DNA from: Lolium rigidum
Taxonomy: Eukaryota; Streptophyta; Magnoliopsida; Poales; Poaceae
Reading direction: 5' to 3'
Length of the DNA: 64,000 nt
NCBI RefSeq assembly: GCF_022539505.1
Contig: NW_025901083.1
Location: 1-64,000, forward strand
Below the pieces are notes generated by a model. It was not told the DNA's origin and made no database searches. It saw only the letters and a list, made by a program, of their open reading frames with translations. Position 1 is the stretch's first letter, and each line of letters begins with the position of its first letter. The translations under genes and the position numbers were made by a program. Shown piece by piece: positions 35,101-44,023 of this stretch.

Positions 35101-38100
35101 GCCACCGTGGTGGTGGAGACGAAGAGGAGCTTCCAGGTGAAGCTGTTGTTGGCGGATCTACAGAGCGGCGTCCTGGAACTGTTTTTCTTCGAGCGCAACA
35201 CGCGGCGACCGTGCTTGTTGCCGTGATCTTCGGCCAAAAAGGTGGCCCATCTTCTTCAACCTCCATGGCGGAGGCCTTGCTGGTCAATCGCTAGAGCTCG
35301 ACGCTGTTGGAAGGTCAAGTGGTTCGTCCCTAGCCTTCCAGTGGTAGCCAGCGGTTGGATCTTGTCGCTGGAGGAGAGCTATCGGGCACTCTCGGAGCTT
35401 TGCGGAAACGCCTCGAGTTCGCCTGCGTTGGGTGGCAGAGGCGCCCCTGTCCTTGATTGCTTTTTCTACTTTTCTTCTAGGGTGCTTCTTGTAAAGTGGA
35501 AGGCCTCATCTTCAAATCTTAGGTTCTTTAGGGCAAGTGATGAAAAGGGACCTTTCTGTAATTTGTACCATGTCTATAAAAGCTCCACCGGGGTCTCTGA
35601 CCCCCTTGTTTTAAAAAAAAGTATGCCATTGTAGGCTCCTTAGTTCCAATACACTCATATCAGTATGGAATTCTGCGCCTTGCACCCACCACTTGAGATT
35701 TAACACCATCTGTGAACATTGGCTGTCAGCGACACAAACTGACACGGGTGCAATGCTGCTCTGTTTTGCTCCAATGCGACGTGCATATCCAGAATTCACA
35801 ATAGTACGTGTGTGCTTCCAGAGTCAACAAACAGCAACATGACTTGATTACCAATAAGCAAATGCAGACAAAGTGTTTCTAGTGCTTCAGTTCCAGCCTG
35901 CGCGTGAGCTGAGAGATGACAGCAGTCGACATGCTCAGGCTCATCCAGTAACTCCAGTGCATGCACAACATCGTCAGACAGAAATTCTCCAAAATCCCCT
36001 ACTTCGATGGTGAGAAGTTGCCCTTGGCGCTTGCATTGATGATCTCTACTGTACTTATTGCCGCAACGGAAACAGAGACCGTTTGCTGGTTGAGGAGCTG
36101 GTGCATGGTATGCAGACTTGTGGTAAGCACGAGCTCAAGGACGCTGCAGTTCCAGTTCCTCCTCTTGTATGCGCACAAAAATGGCGGCTGTGGTAATGCT
36201 TGTTGGTGTCTGAAGGCCTGAATGCTGCACGGATTTTCAATTTTCACTTTTATCATTTTCAATTTTTAGTTTTATTTGCTAAAAAAACGATGACAATATA
36301 CTACAAGGGTTGTAGGATTGGTGCTCGTTGTATTGACCGTAAGCATGTAAAGATCCATTGAGGCATTTATTTCTTACTGATTGGCATAAAGAGAGTAATA
36401 GGGAGAAAAACAAGTTTTTCCGTAACGTGGCCAAATATCACATAAGCACATTCCCCTAGACACAGACACCCACAAATTAGAAACCAAGTTAAACAATGTC
36501 TCCATACACAATTTTGTTATTATTGTTGAAGTGTATAAGTGGATTGTGTAGCCCTTTCCATCAGTTCGGACTTTTGGTTGCGTTGGCTAGTGTATGAGGC
36601 TTGAAATGGTAAGAGCCCCTGGATTGCGCAATTTATCGTAAAATTACTATTCCACCCTTTGTGTTCTTCCGTGTCGCACGTGAAAGGGGGTGTTGAAGTG
36701 CATAAGTGGATTGCCTAGCTCTTTCCATCAGTTCGTGCATTTGGTTGTGTTGGCTAGTGCATGAAGCTTGACAATTATCACGTAGTAGTGCATGGGTATT
36801 TCGATAGTAACAATTTCATTCACTGGTTACTTTGTTCCTTGTGTTACCATACACGTTGTACCATAAATGATACTGTTATGGTGCTGCTAGAGGGATGCGC
36901 GAGAGGGCCGGCCGGGGGCCTTGCCCACGGCCGGTGGCAAGAGGGAAGGGATTTCCTTCTTAATTCTTGCTTGATTAGATCGATACATCTCCTCTCCATA
37001 TATAGAGAGGTTTACTTGACTCCCAAGCAAGGCTTACTTGACCCCTAAGCAAACCCTAAGACTAATGGGCCCAGGCCCATGACATACTCTAACACTACAC
37101 CCCACCTGGTGGCCGCTGCCCACCATCTCCGGGCCGGGCCCTACCTCGGCGCCGGGGGTCCCTCTTCTCCAGCAGCCGGCCGCCTTCTTCCCCACCGGGA
37201 CGCTGCTGCAGCAACAACAACAGCTGCCGCCGCCACCAACGCCGCCGCTGCAGCTGCTGTCCTCACCGACGCTGTCCCTGCCGTTCGGTGGGCAGCTGCT
37301 GTCGCCACCAACACCGCAGCAGCGGCTGCTGCCGCCACCGACGCCGTCCCTGCCTTTCGGCGGTGTGGGAGCGACCTTGGCCCCGGGCTCTACATCGACA
37401 CTGCCCGGGATGCCCTTCCACCAGGTCTGTTTCCCTCCGTCACCGTCACCGTCACCGCTTCCGGCTTGGATCGCTATCCGCCACATGTCAGCGGCGGTGA
37501 GGCTGCAGGCTGCTGCGCGCGGCCTCCTAGTGCGTCGGCGTGTGCGGGAGATGCGTGATCTGCAGCTGCAGCTCCTCCAAGTTGCGCTTCGTTGCGCAAC
37601 GGACCTCGATCTCGTCCGCTGCGTCGGGGATCTTGGGCGTGCGGTTTCCCCCACGGGCGGCGGACATGCTGTTTTTCCCGCGGGCAGCAACCTCCAAGTC
37701 TGCGACATCGACAGTCAGCTAGCGGGGAGAAGACATGGTGTCACCGACAGGAGCGCACCGCGTAGCACCACTGCATTTCGCCGCCGGCCGCCGCGAGGGC
37801 TCCCTTGGTCCCGATGGTGTCCTTGGGATCCAGGGGGCTGCAAACGCACAAGTTCGGCGGGGGAGGATTCTCGCCTTATCGTTCGGAGTCAAAAATAAAG
37901 AGTCGGAGTCTCATTCGGGTTAGCTTATTTCAGGTCAATACAATAGGCCGAGATGTAAAAGGCTTGTTTTTTAGGCGTTAGGTTTGTGTGGGGTCGAATC
38001 GTCGTTAGGTTGCAGCTCGAGGACGAGCTGCATGTCCAGGTGGGGTGTAGTGTTAGAGTACGTCATGGGCCTGGGCCCGTTAGTCTTAGGGTTTGCTTAG

Positions 38101-41100
38101 GGGTCAAGTAAGCCTTGCTTGGGAGTCAAGTAAACCTCTCTATATATGGAGAGGAGATGTATCAATCTAATCAAGCAAGAATTAAGAAGGAAATCCCTTC
38201 CCTCTTGCCACCGGCCGTGGGCAAGGCCCCCGGCCGGCCTTCTCGCGCCCTCGCAGCCCCCTCTCTCCCTCCCAAACCCTAGCAGCCACATAACAGATAC
38301 TGTACGCAGTTGGTGTTCTCTTAATGCAACTTAGAATTCTATCATTCTTGTTTAATTTTTTTCTGAGTTATTACTAAGAGGAAAATGGTGGTATGCATTT
38401 TCTAGGATCACCGCAAAGCTCCTCAAGATATGTTCAGACCACTACTATCAAGTGTTCCTACAACTACTTTTGTTGCTGGAAAAGGAAGTAATGTGCATCG
38501 GCCTGTGCTTTCACGCAATTCCTCAATCACAACAAGCAGTAATGCAAGCTTTGATCGCAGAGCCACTTTTGGTTCTTTTGTGGAGGACGGCAAAGAACGA
38601 CACAATCTAGCTAGTGAATGCGAAGCAACTGCTAGTTCTGGAATTCATGACATATTTATGTTTGATAAATTCGATGAGCTGAATGAAGCGTCCTGTTGCC
38701 AACAACGCAGTTTATCACCTACTCGAAGTGGCCCAGAAGTATCATCAAGCATAGAAGATTATGTAAAAGGTAGTACATGTGACTGTGATATGGAAAGTAG
38801 TCAAATAGCTAATCAGAGTTCAAGTGATGTTGCAAGTAGTTCTGAGTCTGGACATGGTAAAATGGCCAGCTGCGCCAGGTGTGGAAAGTTATTCAACGTG
38901 ATGGATGTGGATGGATGTCATTATTGTGAAGAATGCACATTAAAGTTTGGAGTTTTCTCTGCAAACCCTGAGATACACACTACAGAAGAAACACACCACG
39001 AACATCATAAACCTTGCATTCCATCAGAAGCTTGTCTTGCAGTCCCAGGTTGTGTAGAAGATTGCAGTGAGGCATCTCTTGACCATCGACCTGTAATCAA
39101 TGAGCCCCCCAGTGATTGTTCGTCAAGGTGTCCAACTCAGTTAACGGTGGACACAACTGAGGAAGTGCTATTGAGGCAGCGCATGAAGGATCTCCCTGAA
39201 AATAAAAGGCTACATAGTATTGTTGACTCTTCAGTAGGAAATAGCAATGATACATCATCCAATGGAGTTAATATAGGTGGCTGTCAACTAGCAATATCAA
39301 CATATGTGGCGTATGACCATTTCAGGGACCAAAATGACGACCTCAATCATGGAATGCCCCAAGGCTTGTCAGAATTGTATTGCCAAGGTAATGAGGTTGT
39401 GTCTGATATCAGGACCACTGATTCTCACAAATCAACTTGGCCACCAAGCAATAAGGTTAATTATACTGAGGGCACAGGGATATCAGTAATCCTATTGCAG
39501 AAGTCAAGCAGCAATACATGGCCTGTTCTGGAAGGGAGGCCCTTGGTTGCTACAAGCATTCTTTGTTCAGAACCCTATTATACAAGAGATAATGACAATT
39601 TGATTAGGCATATCAATCGATGTGATAGCTCCTCAGTGACGTCTTCTGTTGATGTAGGGTCTTCGAGGCAATATGAAGTACACTTTGAGCACCTTAAAAG
39701 TAGCAAGCATGGTGACTATGACAAGTCTCAAATAGGCAGTACCGTGAGTCATCAAAGCATGGCTTCTGTTTCAGATATGTCAATCAGTGATTCTTCAGTT
39801 TCATTTTGCCCTTTAAATGATGCTTGTTACCCAATCGATAATTCAGAAAATAATGCTTCAAGAATAATGATTTCTGCTGAAGAATATGGGTCTTGTAAAG
39901 ATGCTCTCTCAAGTGCTATAGAGTGCTGGTCTGTGGCGCAAGCTATTGTAAATGATGACAGCGAAACAGCCAGAGATGTTGTAATTCAGAATCAAAGTGC
40001 AGATAGGATGGCTCATAATGATGATATATGCACTAGCATGTCTCTAGATGCTGATGGAAACTGCATAAAAATAAGTGAAGAAAATGTTGCCATCACAAAC
40101 TATGCAGCTGACACTCCAGAACATCCTCACCCATGGGGTGAGAACTGTTGTTATAGGCATCAAATGCAGTCTGAAGTAGTTCTGGTTTCTGATGAGGCAA
40201 ACAGGTTGGATGATTATTTTGTGTCTACCATTTCTGAGGAGGATGTGCAGGTTTCTGCAACAGAGGCTAAAATAGCCGATCTTCCAAACGATGGTATGAA
40301 TTCCTGATTTTCTAATTTTCATGTTCACTTTCCGTCTCAAAGAGTTCCTATTCGCTAATTTCATTTTGACTTGTTGTTTGCAATTAACGTGCTTTTTCTG
40401 GTTATATTGCGGCATAAGTGCTCATGTACCATCTTTGGGATTAATTTTCCCTGAGACTCATGAGCACTGTATACACAAGAATATTTCCATGGAAAATACA
40501 CCTGCTTTGAGAAACCCAGGGAGAATTATAATACTTACGTAATTTTGTGAACAAGGCATCTTCTACATGATATACATAAATAATCAGTTCATGTGGCTCC
40601 TATTAAACAATCCAGACAAAGGCCTTGAATATTGCTTTATTAAATACTCCCTCCCATCACGAATACTTGGCACTCTCGTACTTGCTCACCTAATACGATA
40701 ATCCCAATGCACTTTTCCCCAGCTACCCCTTGTAACTCTGCCACAAGCTTCACTTTACTCTACCTCTACCTTGTTATTTGTGTACCCTGTCATATTTCAT
40801 CAGAACTTGATTTCCATGGCAAATGTATGGTTTGGTGAAAACTGCTAACTGAAACTTAATCCATCACTTGACTGTAGTGTCGAATTTTGTTGAGGATCCA
40901 AATTTGACAGGCAACTAGTTGATGTACCTCCTGCCCTAGCTTCATGCATGCATCTTTAGTCAAAATATTTCATGCAACATTGTTTTATTCTACTTGTGAG
41001 TCATTGTGCATGTCTGTTGCATCAAGAGTAGCCTGACCATTATGGTCTAGTACAGATTTCGTACCTTAACCAGACAGATTTAATATATTAGTCAGCGTAT

Positions 41101-41521
41101 ATGATTCATGCAACATAGAATTTGTGCCTGACTTGTAGAGCGATCGAGGAAACAAATTCAGAGAAGTTTCACTTTAGAAGAGGCTACCGATACAATTCTG
41201 TTCTGCAGTTCCATTGTTCACGACATTGCATATAAGGCTGCAACAATTGCATTGGAGAAGGAGCAGGGATCTGGACTTTCTGTTGCCCCTCGGCCAACAG
41301 TCATGGGAATAGGTAAATCCTTTCAACGAGAGGATGGTTTGTTGAAGCTGCCTCACAGAAGAACGGCAAAACGTAACATACCAAGGACAAGATTGGAACG
41401 TGAAAGCGTCACAGAAACAGCCGAGGTGCAAGAGTTACATTCTACTCCTGAAATTACAAGGTCATCTGATAGCATGAAGCCTCCTAAGATGGAATCGAAG
41501 TGCAATTGCACAATGATGTAA
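24574..41521 (+). CDS. Plant Ser/Pro-rich basic protein with zinc-ribbon motif (6 coding exons, 1144 aa)
   Basis: Coding exons: 24574-24760, 24891-24996, 25183-25306, 25389-26135, 38406-40293, 41139-41521. All introns are GT-AG and the phases join into 3435 nt with one stop. The start [11 protein letters not shown] fits the family, and the exon begins at 24502. Visible parts: a basic N-terminus; [10 protein letters not shown] (99-108); a Ser/Arg/Pro-rich low-complexity region (about 115-385); [16 protein letters not shown] across exons 5/6; C-x2-C at 544/547 with C-x2-C at 562/565, a zinc-ribbon-like pair; a C-terminal helical segment [17 protein letters not shown]; and a terminal CTMM, a possible CaaX box. 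It resembles a plant-specific family often labelled mucin-like or FLO11-like, which I recall as related to Arabidopsis basic proline-rich proteins linked to microtubules; that link is uncertain. No transmembrane segment or signal peptide. Intron 5 is 12.3 kb of transposons. Confidence 0.88.
27537..28857 (-). pseudogene. Integrase and C-terminal tail of Gypsy element K
   Basis: Pieces in several frames. There is an H-x-G-GYSG zinc-binding start ([18 protein letters not shown]...FYWP), a core segment [19 protein letters not shown] with a later [14 protein letters not shown], then a basic tail [19 protein letters not shown] and a chromodomain-like end [20 protein letters not shown]. Several frameshifts and stops; it was the cDNA-insertion enzyme of the element. 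Confidence 0.75.
28858..29280 (-). repeat. LTR-like 3' region of element J
   Basis: Non-coding, with a short (CA)n run near 28964-28978. It resembles 54826-55200 in order and wording (FASTA-like match of short blocks by eye), which identifies both as the same family. Exact ends are unclear. Confidence 0.45.
29413..30476 (-). pseudogene. RT-integrase remnant of Gypsy element J
   Basis: Starting beside the LINE's TSD, the frame reads [19 protein letters not shown] (the segment before RT), then jumps into an integrase zinc region ([14 protein letters not shown]) and, after a frame change, the core [32 protein letters not shown]. Most of RT and all of RNase H are deleted. Confidence 0.7.
30477..31834 (+). 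mobile_element. RTE-type LINE, 5'-truncated, TSD of 17 bp
   Basis: Perfect 17-bp direct repeats ACTCTCTCACCTCTCAT lie at 30460-30476 and 31835-31851. The body begins inside the RT domain and ends in AATAAAGGCTTTGTTGTTGT, a TTG-rich tail typical of plant RTE elements. It sits on the + strand, in sense with the host gene, and cuts the - strand Gypsy frame. Confidence 0.88.
30480..31760 (+). pseudogene. Reverse transcriptase of the RTE LINE, two stops
   Basis: One + frame runs through RT motifs: [53 protein letters not shown] and the catalytic FADDVVL. A thumb/C-terminal part with [16 protein letters not shown] and [17 protein letters not shown] follows. Nonsense codons TGA (30564-30566, where Trp is expected) and TAG (31170-31172) break it. 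The apurinic endonuclease half is absent through 5' truncation. It copied its own RNA at a nicked target; dead here. Confidence 0.85.
31852..33852 (-). pseudogene. gag-protease of Gypsy element J
   Basis: Several frames. The start [14 protein letters not shown] is at 33852, followed by a Gln/Glu/Arg-rich coiled-coil (33013-33543), a capsid-like part [15 protein letters not shown], a CCHC zinc knuckle [14 protein letters not shown], and a retropepsin-like [16 protein letters not shown] with a later [11 protein letters not shown]. The frame from 32871 ends at a stop formed by a (CCCTAAA)3 insert at 31923-31943, after which [16 protein letters not shown] resumes in the same frame. Confidence 0.75.
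31923..31943 (+). repeat. Interstitial telomere-like repeat (TTTAGGG)3
   Basis: Three perfect copies of the plant telomere heptamer, replacing coding sequence inside a Gypsy protease-RT linker. The array reads CCCTAAA on the element's coding strand. Confidence 0.9.
33862..34207 (-). pseudogene. Reverse transcriptase fragment of Gypsy element K
   Basis: An open frame of about 115 aa with classic Ty3/Gypsy RT motifs: [52 protein letters not shown] and the catalytic FLDD at its end. It is cut exactly after FLDD by the gag start of element J. Confidence 0.85.
34484..36200 (-). pseudogene. gag end and protease of Gypsy element K, split
   Basis: From 36200 down, in broken frames: a cysteine-bearing zinc-knuckle-like part, a linker [18 protein letters not shown], and retropepsin VDSGSTHT. 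The part below 34696 reads [17 protein letters not shown], the conserved end of Gypsy proteases. A retroposon at 34696-35618 separates the two and duplicates the NGIL codons. Confidence 0.7.
34696..35618 (+). mobile_element. Poly(A) retroposon, 0.92 kb, TSD about 14 bp
   Basis: Flanked by AAGTATGCCATTGT at 34682-34695 and 35619-35632, and ending in a short A-run. Inside are GC-rich sequence and near the end CTGTAATTTGTACCATGTC. No RT frame. It could be a non-autonomous LINE-derived element or a processed retro-copy of an mRNA; I do not recognise a parent gene. Confidence 0.7.
36524..36773 (+). mobile_element. TRIM (miniature LTR retrotransposon), TSD ATTAT
   Basis: Two 83-bp LTRs (36524-36606, 36691-36773; TGTTGAAGTG...GCTTGACA) with PBS-like TGGTAAGAGCC at 36607 and purine tract GAAAGGGGG before the second LTR. 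ATTAT lies on both sides. Same family as 21920-22301. The first LTR ends AAA instead of ACA. Confidence 0.9.
36874..37094 (-). mobile_element. Left (inverted) LTR
   Basis: A 221-bp LTR in - orientation. It lacks a segment of about 24 bp near the U5 end (pyrimidine-rich, CTCTCTCCCTCCC) that the right copy has; apart from this only a handful of substitutions separate the two, so the element is young. Confidence 0.85.
37083..37898 (+). CDS. IQ-motif reading frame inside the inverted-LTR element
   Basis: The frame is open for 271 codons from the left LTR edge to 37898, with no ATG until well inside. The N-terminal part is Pro/Gln/Leu-rich with two repeats of the type [14 protein letters not shown] / [14 protein letters not shown]. 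Then comes [22 protein letters not shown], a good IQ motif (calmodulin-binding consensus IQxxxRGxxxR with Leu in place of Ile), then a Leu-rich helix and a basic tail. The true start is probably lost where the inverted LTR replaced the 5' end. IQ-type frames do occur in grass retroelements; a captured host fragment is the alternative. A 224-codon frame on the other strand is a GC artefact. Confidence 0.55.
   Translation, partial: HTLTLHPTWWPLPTISGPGPTSAPGVPLLQQPAAFFPTGTLLQQQQQLPPPPTPPLQLLSSPTLSLPFGGQLLSPPTPQQRLLPPPTPSLPFGGVGATLAPGSTSTLPGMPFHQVCFPPSPSPSPLPAWIAIRHMSAAVRLQAAARGLLVRRRVREMRDLQLQLLQVALRCATDLDLVRCVGDLGRAVSPTGGGHAVFPAGSNLQVCDIDSQLAGRRHGVTDRSAPRSTTAFRRRPPRGLPWSRWCPWDPGGCKRTSSAGEDSRLIVRSQK
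38051..38295 (+). mobile_element. Right LTR of the inverted-LTR element
   Basis: A 245-bp LTR from TGTTAGAGTA to CACATAACA with a TATATATGGAGAGG promoter-like box near 38138. A purine tract precedes it, as for a normal 3' LTR on the + strand. Confidence 0.85.
38406..41521 (+). CDS. 3' coding block (exons 6-7) of the zinc-ribbon gene
   Basis: Exon 6 (1888 bp, residues 389 to the first base of codon 1018) starts at the acceptor TTTTCTAG and carries the cysteine motif. Exon 7 (383 bp) starts at 41139 and carries the conserved C-terminus ending CNCTMM and TAA at 41519-41521. The junction codon G|AG gives Glu. The frame left by exon 5 continues directly, so the two blocks are one gene despite 12 kb between them. 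Confidence 0.88.
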
Positions 41522-42128
41522 GTCCACGAAAAATATGACCAGGGGTCTTGGTATCTAAGTGGAAATCCATCGCTTGACAATTTCGTTTCGCACGCAAGTT
41601 AGTTTTGTGGGGTTCCACTCATGCCCACTTGGCACTACTTTCACTCAACACCGGCATCCGCCGTACAGTATGGCCATGGGGTTTCTTGCTATTTATAGAA
41701 ATCTTTCTTGCTATTTATAGAAATCTTCTGGTTATGGTGCATTTTGCTTTCGTTTTAGTAGGATGTGCACAAGATTTTTTTGTACATTATTACTCTCTCT
41801 CTCTCAAGTTTGTTTCTCCAAATTGTGCAATTTTCTATTCCATAGAGTTGAAATGTGAAGCTGCATTATCATTTATTTTCTATGAACAAGGCTTAATTTT
41901 ACTTCCACACTTAGCTACTCTAGTTTGGGGAGCAGGACTAGGGGGAAAAGTTCCTAGATACTTTTCTGTACTTTGTATCTGGAGTACTTCACCTAATTTC
42001 CTCCGCACTCTTAGGATTCGGTGGCGTTTATCACGTGCTTCTGGGCCTGAGACTCTTGAGGAATCTTTTCCATTTTTTAGTTATGTATGGAAAGATAGAA
42101 ATAAAATGACTACAATTTTGGTATTCAC
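41522..42128 (+). other. 3' flank of the host gene
   Basis: Contains the 3' UTR of the zinc-ribbon gene. There is a 22-bp direct duplication (TTTCTTGCTATTTATAGAAATC type, 41683-41729) and a (CT)n run near 41801. The 175-codon frame here has no recognisable domain. Confidence 0.5.
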
Positions 42129-42815
42129 TTAATTTTGTAAGACCTTAAAAGGATCAGTAGCGCATGACATTAGCTTAGACTTGCGTAAATTAGGAAAACA
42201 TTCTTTGCGCAAATGCAACCAAACAAGATTACCAATATCAAGCACATCATGCTTTCTTCCTCTATCTCTAGCCATTTTATACTTAGCATTCATGCGTTCT
42301 ATGTTGTCTTTAGTAGTCCCATGTAACTTCAATATCAGTTTAGCGCGTTGTGTAACATTCAAATTATTTTGCACCGAAGATGGTAATGGCAACAAATCTA
42401 CACAACCAAATTATTTTGCAACGAAGATGGTAATAGCAACAAATCAATAGGTGCATTAGGAATAAAATCATACACGACTTCAAATGGGAACATCTTAGTG
42501 CTAGAATGCAGGCAACGATTGTAAGCAAATTCAATATGAGGTTCTCACAATTTTAAGTTCTTCTTTAAAGCACGTAGCATAGTAGACAAAGTTCTATTAA
42601 CTACTTCAGTTTGGAGATAACATGTAGTACTAAACAACAATTTAGTCTCCAACTTAGTCCATAAACATCTCCAAAAATGGCTAAGAAATTTAGTATCACG
42701 AGTAGAAACAATGGTATTTAGCACATCATGTAAACGAATAATTTCATGAAAGAACAAATTGATGCATGTAAAATGCATACATGAACTTTGTCCTTTATCA
42801 TATTGAATTCTCACA
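42129..42815 (-). pseudogene. Gypsy integrase fragment
   Basis: The - strand frame from 42814 reads [30 protein letters not shown] and [17 protein letters not shown] (integrase core, with degraded catalytic context). The frame from 42395 reads WLHLRKECFPNLRKSKL (integrase C-terminus). The frames are offset, so it is frameshifted. No LTR of its own is attached. Confidence 0.72.
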
Positions 42816-42827
42816 TATTTGCAACAT

Positions 42828-44023
42828 ATATGATGATAATACCATGATTTATATTGATTTATGGGGATTTACCAACAATCCCCTTATTTGGTTTATAACC
42901 CTGCAAAATCCTGTTTCGCGTATTTTTCACTTTCAGAAATCTATACGGAGTTAAATTGACCTACGATTTTTGGAGCATTATTTTTTCATCGGGAGGAACA
43001 ACATGGGCCCTGGAAGCTCACCTAGAGAGGCCCAAGGGCCAAAAGAGACCAGGTGGCGCGGCTTGGAAGTCTGGCCACGCCACCCATACTCTTTCAGCGA
43101 TCGATCACCCGTTAGCCCTGATTATTTCGCGAACCGCCGTATTTTGCCCTAAAAACCACTATATATATGGCCTCGAAGAATTCTCGGGAGTGAAGCGCCG
43201 CAGAAAGACAGAAACACCAAAACGGAGCCTGTTGCAGAGAAGATTGATGGGGACTCCGCCGAGATAATCGCCGGAGGGATCTCCACCTTCTCCAACGTCT
43301 TCATCATCATCACCATAACCAAGAGGGAGTAGTCCACCTCTGGACTACATGTTTATGGCAATAGCTTGATCTATTTCTCTCATGTTCTTCATAGTACTTA
43401 GTGCCATATGAGCTACATATCATGATTATTGTCATATTTGTAATACCTATGTGGTGGAACCTTATTCTTTTTATGGGGTTGCCTTTCTTTTGCTACCTCA
43501 CTAGGGATAAAGTGAATGCATGTGCTATGTTTATTATGTGACAACAATGATGATCTTGTTTGTTCAAGGTAGCATATTTGATATTCAAACTTCATGTCAA
43601 AGTACTTATTGCTATGCTCTATTAATTCTTAATACAAGATTGATGAAGTTTCTTTCTTGTGGAGTATAAGAGAGTTGTGTTGCATCATATCTATGTCAGG
43701 ACGTGATGCCCATATTAATTATGATCTTACACGTAATATTATCTGAACCTTCATATCTCATTGATGAATTGCTTTTTGTCGACCACAACTTTACGAGAGA
43801 TTAGTCAAGTGAACCCATGAACCCCGGTCCACTTTTTATCATAAGAAACACATTTTTATTGCCTTTACATTGTTTTCTATTTGCCGCACCATTTTAATCC
43901 GAAAGTACAAAAATATTTACTTTTCTTATTTGCATACAAAACACCAAAAACAATCAACCTCTTTACAGTTTTTACTTAGTTATTTTATCTAGTTTAGTTT
44001 GTACTTGTTTTATTACTACTTGT
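42828..44023 (+). mobile_element. Possible Athila-like LTR and leader fragment
   Basis: Non-coding. It has a promoter-like ACTATATATATGGCC near 43159, and later CCCATGAACCCCGGTCC, a phrase shared with Athila/Sabrina LTR ends elsewhere in the window. Ends are undefined; it is cut on the right by the Copia LTR at 44024. Confidence 0.35.

Larger units (their letters stand above)
27330..36250 (-). mobile_element. Degenerate chromovirus-like Gypsy element (K), in two parts
   Basis: On the - strand the order is gag end/protease (about 36200-34484), RT (34207 to about 33862), [second Gypsy element], then integrase (about 28857-27537). RNase H is missing between RT and integrase. It is also cut by a poly(A) retroposon at 34696-35618. 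All frames are broken. Confidence 0.7.
36874..38295 (+). mobile_element. LTR element with inverted LTRs, TSD GATAC
   Basis: The left LTR (36874-37094, - orientation) and right LTR (38051-38295, + orientation) are nearly identical but point away from each other's normal direction. Both outer tips are the U5 end (TGTTATGG / ..CATAACA) and both inner tips the U3 end (TGTTAGAGTA). Each U3 end is preceded by the same purine tract CCAGGTGGGGTGTAG. GATAC flanks the whole unit (36869-36873, 38296-38300). No PBS is visible. Confidence 0.85.
26136..38405 (+). other. Intron 5 of the host gene, 12.3 kb, transposon-filled
   Basis: Bounded by donor GTAAGC and acceptor TTTTCTAG. The unique intron remnant is 26136 to about 27330 plus short pieces near 36250-36520, 36779-36868 and 38301-38405. 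Everything else is nested retroelements. Confidence 0.85.

Noticed and set aside
37034..37708. 224-codon - strand frame opposite the IQ frame
   Set aside because: GC-driven open frame; Gly/Cys/Arg-rich, no motif, and it runs into the inverted LTR.
40648..40720. CTCCCTCCCATCACGAATA, like a Stowaway MITE end, in intron 6
   Set aside because: No matching inverted end or TA duplication found nearby.
41605..42132. 175-codon + strand frame after the host gene
   Set aside because: No family resemblance. Contains a 22-bp duplication and a CT-run; probably 3' flank.
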